64,000 nt of DNA from Woronichinia naegeliana WA131 (GTDB lineage: Bacteria; Cyanobacteriota; Cyanobacteriia; Cyanobacteriales; Microcystaceae). The translations under genes were made by a program, and so were the position numbers. Position 1 is the stretch's first letter, and each line of letters opens with the position of its first letter. Below are positions 59,020-64,000 of the stretch, in pieces. The notes beneath the pieces were generated by a model. It worked only from the letters and a program-made list of their open reading frames with translations. It searched no databases and was not told the DNA's origin. The stretch lies in contig CP073041.1 of assembly GCA_025370055.1 (NCBI GenBank), forward strand, positions 1,798,001 to 1,862,000, written 5' to 3'.

Positions 59020-60409
59020 GGGTGTGACCTTTAGTTGATGAAGGAAAAGAAAAGTGTTAACATGGGATGAAAAGTGACAAAGAGGAAACAATGATGACAG
59101 CAAAACTAATTAATGTAGAGGGTTCAAAGATAAAAATAGAACTAACATTAGAACTCAGTCGTTCAATGTTGGATACAGAAATAAATATTCAAAAAGGCTT
59201 AAACGAAGTAGGTTGCATCGCCAGCAAAGAAGCCTTGAAATATTTAGATACAGATGGTTCACCCTTAAAAATCGGTGAAGAAATCTGGAAGAGTAAGGGA
59301 GAGCAACCGAAAGAATATCAAACACCTTATGGTGAGGTTATAGTGAATCGTCATGTATATCAGCGTTCACCTTTGAGGAAAAACGTATTGCCCCTTAGAA
59401 AGAGAAGCAAGGATAATCATAACATCAACGCCATTATTGGCAAAACAGGTATCCTCAAAAATGTCAGGGATGGCAGGCAAAGAGGTGAAAAATGATTTAT
59501 TAGAAAATCATGGTAGAAAAGTAGCGCTATCCTATATCCAAAGATTGAGTGAAGCAGTAGGAAGTGTGGTACAGGCAAAAGAAGAAGCGTGGAGTTATGC
59601 CCCGCCCAAGGAGGATAGCCAAATTGCAACAGTGGGAATAGGATTAGATGGAACCTGTATGCTGATGTGTGAGGATGGCTACCGTGAAGCAATGGTGGGA
59701 ACCGTTTCCCTATACGATAGTGAAGGCGAACGTCAACCTACAATCTATCTAGGTGCGGCACCAGAGTATGGAAAAAAGAGTTTTCTAGAAAGATTAGAAA
59801 GAGAAATTGAGCGAGCGAAAAAACGTTATCCAGAGGCAACATTGGTCGGGATAGCAGACGGGGCAGAATCAAATTGGAAGTTTTTAGAAAAGCAAACGGA
59901 AGAACAGATATTAGATTTCTATCATGCCTCTGGTTACTTAGGTGCCTTGGCAGAAGCGTTGCATCCGAATACCGTGTCAAAACAAAAAGAATGGTTGACT
60001 GAAAATTGTCGAGAACTCAAGCATGAAAAAGGAAAAGCAGGAGAACTGCTAAATCTGATGAAAGAAGTCAAAGAAGAAAAAAGTCATTCTAAGAATCTTA
60101 CCGAGAAACTACAAGCGGCGATTACTTATTACGAGAATCATCAGCATCAAATGGATTATGCTGAATACTTAGAGAAAAAGTATCCGATTGGTTCAGGTGT
60201 TACGGAAGCAGCTTGTAAGACGTTGGTCAAACAACGATTATGTTGTTCAGGGATGCGATGGAAGGAAAAAGGAGCAGGAATTATTTTGAGCCTACGAGCT
60301 TTGGTATTGACCAAGGAACGATGGAGTCAATTTTGGGCAAAACTTGATCAATATGGGTTCCCTGTAGAACCCTGATTACAACAGCTTTTATCAACTAAAG
60401 GTCGCACCC
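59020..60409 (+). mobile_element. ISKra4-like (ISMich2-type) element, copy 3 (1390 bp)
   Basis: Same ends as copy 2. Exact 8-bp target duplication CCTCACAC (59012-59019 and 60410-60417). Differs from copy 2 by only a few bases. Confidence 0.92.
59067..60375 (+). CDS. ISKra4-like transposase in two frames, copy 3
   Basis: Same arrangement as copy 2: the first frame 59067-59495, then the family sequence continues in the +1 frame from about 59377 to 60375. Three residues differ from copy 2 in the second frame (H to P in ERQPTIYLG, N to K in AKKRYPEA, I to L in AEYLEKKY). The junction sequence CCTTTGAGG is unchanged. Clean target duplications show that elements with this frame arrangement do move. 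Confidence 0.8.
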
Positions 60410-60900
60410 CCTCACACAAGCCTTCCTCATTCGAGCCAACCTTAGTGGAGTCAACCTTAGTGGAGCCGACCTCAGTAGAGCTAACCTCAGTGAAGCCAAC
60501 CTCAGTGAAGCCGACCTCTGGACAGTCGACCTCAGAGGAGCCGACCTCTCAGATGGCAACCTCAGTGGAGCCGACCTCGTAGGAGCCGATCTCAGAGGAG
60601 CTAAATATCTGACCGTAGAACAAGTCAAATCTGCGATTAACTGGAAGGAGGCCATCTATGATGACGATTTTCGTAAAAAATTAGGTTTGCCGCCCTAGTC
60701 TCCATAAAGCCCAAGGCAAAGGAGTGTCTGGCAAGAACGGGGCAAGGGGTAACTGAGTTTTTGCGAGGGGATAATGTCGGATTTATGGGGCTGTGGAGAA
60801 CATAGGACGCGATCGCTTTGGCTTTTGAAAGTGCGGTCAGTGTGACTATTTCGTTTATAATTTCTACTGATACTTTATCCCAAAATGCTCCGAAATCCCC

Positions 60901-61167
60901 GTGAACTTTATTTTAAGTCACCATGCCGAGGAAAAAATTATTCAACGCCAAATCTCTTTAAAAATATTACAGGAAATCCTCAATAATCCTGAGCAAATTT
61001 TAGAAGAAGATGGACTCAAAGTTTATCAAGGTACGTTTGTTGCTATCAACAATAAAACTTATCTTCTGAGAATTTACATTAATGACTTAGTTGAGCCTCA
61101 AAAAATTGTTACACTATATGTAACCAGTAAACTTAGAAAATATAGGCAGCTATTAAATGAAAGCTAA
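60901..61167 (+). CDS. DUF4258 family toxin-like protein
   Basis: Starts at GTG; 88 residues. Pattern LSHHAEEKIIQRQISLKILQ, then ILNNPEQILEEDGLKVYQG and LLRIYINDLVEPQKIVTLYV fits DUF4258, a small BECR-like fold often paired with DUF2283. The final codons overlap the DUF2283 start by 11 bp, as in toxin-antitoxin operons. RNase activity is inferred, not shown. Confidence 0.7.
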   Translation: MNFILSHHAEEKIIQRQISLKILQEILNNPEQILEEDGLKVYQGTFVAINNKTYLLRIYINDLVEPQKIVTLYVTSKLRKYRQLLNES

Positions 61168-61360
61168 ATATGATGCTGAAGTTGATGTTTTAACAATTAC
61201 CTGGCATAACGTACCCATAGAAGAAAGTGAGTCAATCAGCCCAGGGGTTATTCTGGACTATGATCAAGCAGGTAATGTCATCGGGATTGAAATTCTTAAT
61301 GCTTCTCGAAAAATCGAGAATTTCTCTCCTAACTTACAGATGGCTATTCCTTCTCGATAA
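61157..61360 (+). CDS. DUF2283 family antitoxin-like protein
   Basis: The 67-residue protein MKAKYDAEVDVLTITWHNVP continues with ESISPGVILDYDQAGNVIGI and EILNASRKI. Typical DUF2283. It overlaps the upstream DUF4258 gene and is probably its antitoxin partner. Compare the longer solitary DUF2283 at 11771-11989. Confidence 0.72.
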   Translation: MKAKYDAEVDVLTITWHNVPIEESESISPGVILDYDQAGNVIGIEILNASRKIENFSPNLQMAIPSR

Positions 61361-61533
61361 AGGCGATCGCTTGGACTTATAAAGGTGCGATCGCTATCTT
61401 CTTGTTGATTGAATGTGAAGAATGCGATCTTCTTTGAAAAACTTTAAAGTGCAAGAGAGGCGATCATACTATTCGTTTACAAAAATCACTAAATCTTCCG
61501 TTATCCCCTGTCAAATTATGAGGAGAATAACCT

Positions 61534-61908
61534 ATGACTACCACTCTGTATGAAACCGACTTTAATCTTTGGATAGAACAAACTGTCAACCAACTCAAAA
61601 ATGGACAAATTCAAGACCTAGACCTAGAAAACCTAATCGAGGAAATTCAATCAATGGGGAGCAATGACAAGCGGGAAATTAAAAGCCGATTAATTGTTTT
61701 AATCATGCACCTATTAAAATATAAATATCAACCCAAAAAGAAAACAAAAAGTTGGATTTCAACGATAACAACCCAAAGAGATGAACTCGAATTAGTTTTA
61801 GAAAACAGTCCTAGCTTAAAACCCTTCCTCAAAGCGAATATATCCGAATGCTATCAGAAAGCCCGAAAAAATGCTGCAAGGGAAACAAAATTGCCCTTAA
61901 CCACCTTT
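61534..61908 (+). pseudogene. DUF29 gene truncated by an IS66 remnant
   Basis: The frame starts MTTTLYETDFNLWIEQTVNQ and keeps LDLENLIEEIQSMGSNDKRE, LIVLIMHLLKYKYQP and CYQKARKNAARETKLPLTTF. The expected C-terminal block CPYTLEQVLD-x-x-FLP is replaced by IS66-derived codons that make a hydrophobic tail to the stop at 61983. The fused frame may be translated, but the native protein is incomplete. Confidence 0.75.
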
Positions 61909-61987
61909 CCTTTCTTCATTATTCTTTACTTTTTTCATTTGCTTCTCATTCTCAATAATTTCCTTCTTTATTGCGGTGACTAATTAC
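61904..61987 (-). mobile_element. IS66 left-end remnant (84 bp)
   Basis: Inverted match to 47774-47857, ending exactly at the GTAATTAGTCACC terminus (61987 to 61975). Only the outer 84 bp survive. Confidence 0.8.
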
Positions 61988-62066
61988 GAATAAGTTATCT
62001 TTATTTTTTCAGTTCATACTTCCCTAACTTATATTTCTTTGGTTTTTGACTTTTTCAGCAAGCCCT
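61988..62066 (-). mobile_element. IS5/IS1182-like end remnant (79 bp)
   Basis: Degenerate inverted match to the first ~80 bp of copy A1 (17782-17862), ending in the terminal GACTTTTTCAGCAAGCCCT. It directly abuts the IS66 remnant, implying that IS66 had inserted within this older copy before most of both was deleted. Confidence 0.7.
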
Positions 62067-62200
62067 ATCTAACCTCAGAAATGTGTAGCAGCTAAAGCCT
62101 TACACTGAAAGTGCATAGTTTTGGACTAGCGTGTTTAGGATAATAAACTTCATAGTCATCTCCCTTTTAATTTTTTATATGGTATCGTTACTTTTGATTT

Positions 62201-62308
62201 AGGCTATTATAGCACTTGAGGCTATTATAGCACTTGAGGCTATTATAGCACTTGAGGCTATTATAGCACTTGAGGCTATTATAGCACTTGAGGCTATTAT
62301 AGCACTTG
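62201..62308. repeat. Six perfect 18-bp tandem repeats
   Basis: The unit AGGCTATTATAGCACTTG is repeated six times without change. Each unit holds the palindrome GCTATTATAGC. The array lies 220 bp upstream of ycf4 in a 460-bp gap (62067-62527) with no other recognised feature. Confidence 0.95.
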
Positions 62309-62527
62309 TCTGTATAGGTAATTAATTTTGCATGACTACTTACCTATTTTGTCTTTGATAGCTGGCAACATCTTTTTGATTTTATGCTTGAGTCATTTGA
62401 CCCCCTTCCCTTGGCTAACTCTTCCTAATTTTTCAAATTTAGAATTGCTGTCATTCCTTAATAGTCTTTCGTTGGAGGTTCGGCAATAGGGTAAAATTCA
62501 AAACGGTAGTGTTAATTTTAAATACAA

Positions 62528-63094
62528 ATGAGTGGACAGACCATGACTCAGGCTAATCGCGTTTTTCGCCAAGAGGTGCTAGGGTCACGCAGATTTAGTA
62601 ATTATTTTTGGGCAGCAGCCTCCACCCTTGGTGGTGTGGGCTTTTTTCTGGCTGGCCTTTCCAGTTATTTCAAGATCAATTTCCTTCTGGTTAGTGATAC
62701 CACTGATTTGCAATTTGTGCCCCAGGGCTTTGCCCTCCTCTTCTATGGCATTGCTGGTTCCTTCGTTGCTTCCTATCTCTGGTTAACCATGTTTTGGAAT
62801 GTGGGTGGAGGTTATAACGAATTTAATCAAGAATCCGGCAAGGTAACGGTCTTTCGTTGGGGTTTTCCGGGTAAAAATCGTCGTATCGAATTAACCTGCG
62901 CGATCGCCGACGTACAAGCAGTACGAGCAGAAATAAAAGAAGGAGTCAGTCCGAAACGAGCCTTGTATCTACGAGTCAAACAACGTCGAGATATTCCCTT
63001 AACCCGTGTTGGTCGACCGATATCGCTCTCTAGTTTAGAAAATCAAGGTGCGGAATTAGCCCGTTTTTTAGGTGTTCCCCTAGAAGGTCTTTAA
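62528..63094 (+). CDS. ycf4: Photosystem I assembly protein Ycf4
   Basis: The 188-residue protein begins MSGQTMTQANRVFRQEVLGS (a start at the second Met, 62543, is also possible) and has RRFSNYFWAAASTLGGVGFF, two transmembrane helices (about 24-46 and 68-92), NVGGGYNEFNQESGKVTVFR and RRDIPLTRVGRP. All are conserved in Ycf4. It is a thylakoid membrane protein that helps assemble photosystem I. It is often followed by other genes, here by a lipoprotein cyclophilin 89 bp downstream. Confidence 0.95.
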   Translation: MSGQTMTQANRVFRQEVLGSRRFSNYFWAAASTLGGVGFFLAGLSSYFKINFLLVSDTTDLQFVPQGFALLFYGIAGSFVASYLWLTMFWNVGGGYNEFNQESGKVTVFRWGFPGKNRRIELTCAIADVQAVRAEIKEGVSPKRALYLRVKQRRDIPLTRVGRPISLSSLENQGAELARFLGVPLEGL

Positions 63095-63183
63095 ATTAGC
63101 CGCCATACTTTTGTGCTGATGTCTTTTGTCCCGTTGGTATCGTTGAGACCTCAATTCCCCTGAACTTTTTTTCAATTTCAATT

Positions 63184-63933
63184 ATGAAAAATCCTTGTTG
63201 GCAAATATTCCTGTCCGGGTTGCTGATGGTGGGAATTTGGCTAACGGGTTGTTCTCAACCCCAGTCTATTTCCTCTGACGTACAAGCATCCCCCATTAAT
63301 GCTGCTCCAGTCAATTCTGCCCACGCGGATAAAACTCTGGCAAATTATAAACCACGCTTAAAAGGTAAAGCCACAGTAGAAATGATCGTCAATGGCAAAC
63401 CCATCTATATTGAAGTTGACGGCGACCAAGCTCCGATTACAGCCGGCAACTTTATAGATTTAGTCGAACGAGGAGTTTACAGTGGACTCAAGTTCCATCG
63501 GGTCGTTCGTGATCCCCAACCCTTTGTCGTTCAAGGGGGCGATCCTTTGGGAAATGGGACAGGCGGTTTTATTGATTCGGCGACAAAGAAACCCCGCAAT
63601 ATTCCCCTCGAAATCAAATTAACAGACAAAGATCCGAAACAACCGACTGCACCAATTTATAACCAATCCCTGGGCCAACAGGCTGGGTTTTCTAATCCTC
63701 CCGTTGTTCTTCACCATAAACGAGGCGCTGTAGCCATGGCTCGTTCTCAAATGCCCAATTCCGCCTCTTCCCAATTTTATTTTGCCCTATCCGATGATCT
63801 GGGTTTTTTGGATGGGGACTATGCTGTTTTTGGTTATGTCACGAAAGGTATGGATGTGGTCGATCAAATTAAGCAGGGAGATAAAATCCAATCAGCAAAA
63901 GTTATTGAGGGAGCGGCTAATTTACAAAAGTAA
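63184..63933 (+). CDS. Cyclophilin-type peptidyl-prolyl isomerase, lipoprotein
   Basis: The 249-residue protein has a lipoprotein signal with lipobox LTGC (Cys23), a low-complexity linker, then a cyclophilin domain (about 60-247): [20 protein letters not shown] with the catalytic Arg, [36 protein letters not shown] and [20 protein letters not shown]. It carries an insert (about 130-170) before the GAVAMAR strand, common in cyanobacterial lumenal or periplasmic forms. It catalyses prolyl cis-trans isomerisation outside the cytosol. Confidence 0.92.
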   Translation: MKNPCWQIFLSGLLMVGIWLTGCSQPQSISSDVQASPINAAPVNSAHADKTLANYKPRLKGKATVEMIVNGKPIYIEVDGDQAPITAGNFIDLVERGVYSGLKFHRVVRDPQPFVVQGGDPLGNGTGGFIDSATKKPRNIPLEIKLTDKDPKQPTAPIYNQSLGQQAGFSNPPVVLHHKRGAVAMARSQMPNSASSQFYFALSDDLGFLDGDYAVFGYVTKGMDVVDQIKQGDKIQSAKVIEGAANLQK

Positions 63934-64000
63934 ATCGGGTATTCTCTTAGATTACTTCTAAGAATGGTTAACGCTCTCAACTCGAAAAACAGTAGGAGCG

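Larger units (their letters stand above)
58110..60698 (+). pseudogene. Membrane-anchored pentapeptide-repeat protein, split by ISKra4-like element
   Basis: The first part (58110-59019) has an N-terminal soluble region, hydrophobic segments ([16 protein letters not shown] and [20 protein letters not shown]), a conserved region [20 protein letters not shown] with [20 protein letters not shown], then pentapeptides [20 protein letters not shown]. The second part (60418-60698) continues QAFLIRANLSGVNLSGADLS and ends LTVEQVKSAINWKEA and KKLGLPP. Removing the element and one CCTCACAC copy restores the frame (YLT|QAFL). The upstream 912 bp still encode a truncated protein ending shortly inside the IS. 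Confidence 0.85.

Overview
The window looks like chromosomal DNA of a unicellular cyanobacterium rich in insertion sequences, most likely Microcystis or a close relative. Evidence seen in the sequence: very frequent GCGATCGC (HIP1) palindromes; photosynthesis-linked genes (rpaA-type regulator, ycf4, a flavodiiron-protein relic); families expanded in this group (Uma2, DUF29, pentapeptide proteins, Rpn nucleases); and dense IS content. The genus is inference; no database was searched.

Region by region. 1-10 kb: end of an XPB-like helicase, rpaA, a DUF1269 membrane protein, and two adjacent paralogous REC-PAS-HisKA-REC hybrid kinases. 10-14.3 kb: an island of small toxin-antitoxin-type genes (DUF2283, DUF4926/DUF6883, HepT/MntA) set between HIP1-bearing spacer repeats and bracketed by two copies of a ~430-bp unit encoding a small membrane protein. 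14.4-24.6 kb: an IS graveyard. A DDE-type IS contains an ISKra4-like IS, which contains an IS4-like IS and an IS5/IS1182-like IS; a MITE, another IS5/IS1182-like copy and an IS4-like relic follow. 24.6-37 kb: prfA, another IS5/IS1182-like copy, small genes (DUF3024-like, DUF29, orphan antitoxin, Uma2), a DUF262 + HEPN two-gene module, a large pentapeptide protein and ileS, with fragments of the ileS 3' end scattered between these genes. 37-46.5 kb: flavodiiron relic, IS relic, tRNA-Ala(CGC), sugar-type ABC ATPase, Ca2+/H+ antiporter, hpt, MgtA-like Mg2+ ATPase and an Rpn-type nuclease. 46.5-54 kb: a second DUF4926/DUF6883 pair and a LRR-Roc-COR (ROCO) gene with a DUF4062/TIR-like C-terminus, split by an IS66 element that is itself split by an ISKra4-like element. 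54-64 kb: Uma2, rpmI-rplT, a SAM hydrolase-type gene, a MidA-like methyltransferase, a membrane pentapeptide gene split by a third ISKra4-like copy, a DUF4258/DUF2283 pair, a truncated DUF29 gene, an 18-bp tandem repeat array, ycf4 and a lipoprotein cyclophilin.

Housekeeping genes (rpaA, prfA, ileS, hpt, rplT/rpmI, ycf4) are intact and scattered. The accessory DNA between them consists of TA-like modules, putative defence genes and IS elements. Target-site duplications let the insertion history be read: removing each IS with one TSD copy restores the ISKra4-like and IS66 transposase genes, the ROCO gene and the pentapeptide gene in frame. The most promising candidates for an undescribed system are the DUF262-HEPN module, the twice-occurring DUF6883-DUF4926 pair, the HIP1-spaced small-gene island, and the ROCO protein with its C-terminal TIR/DUF4062-like domain.
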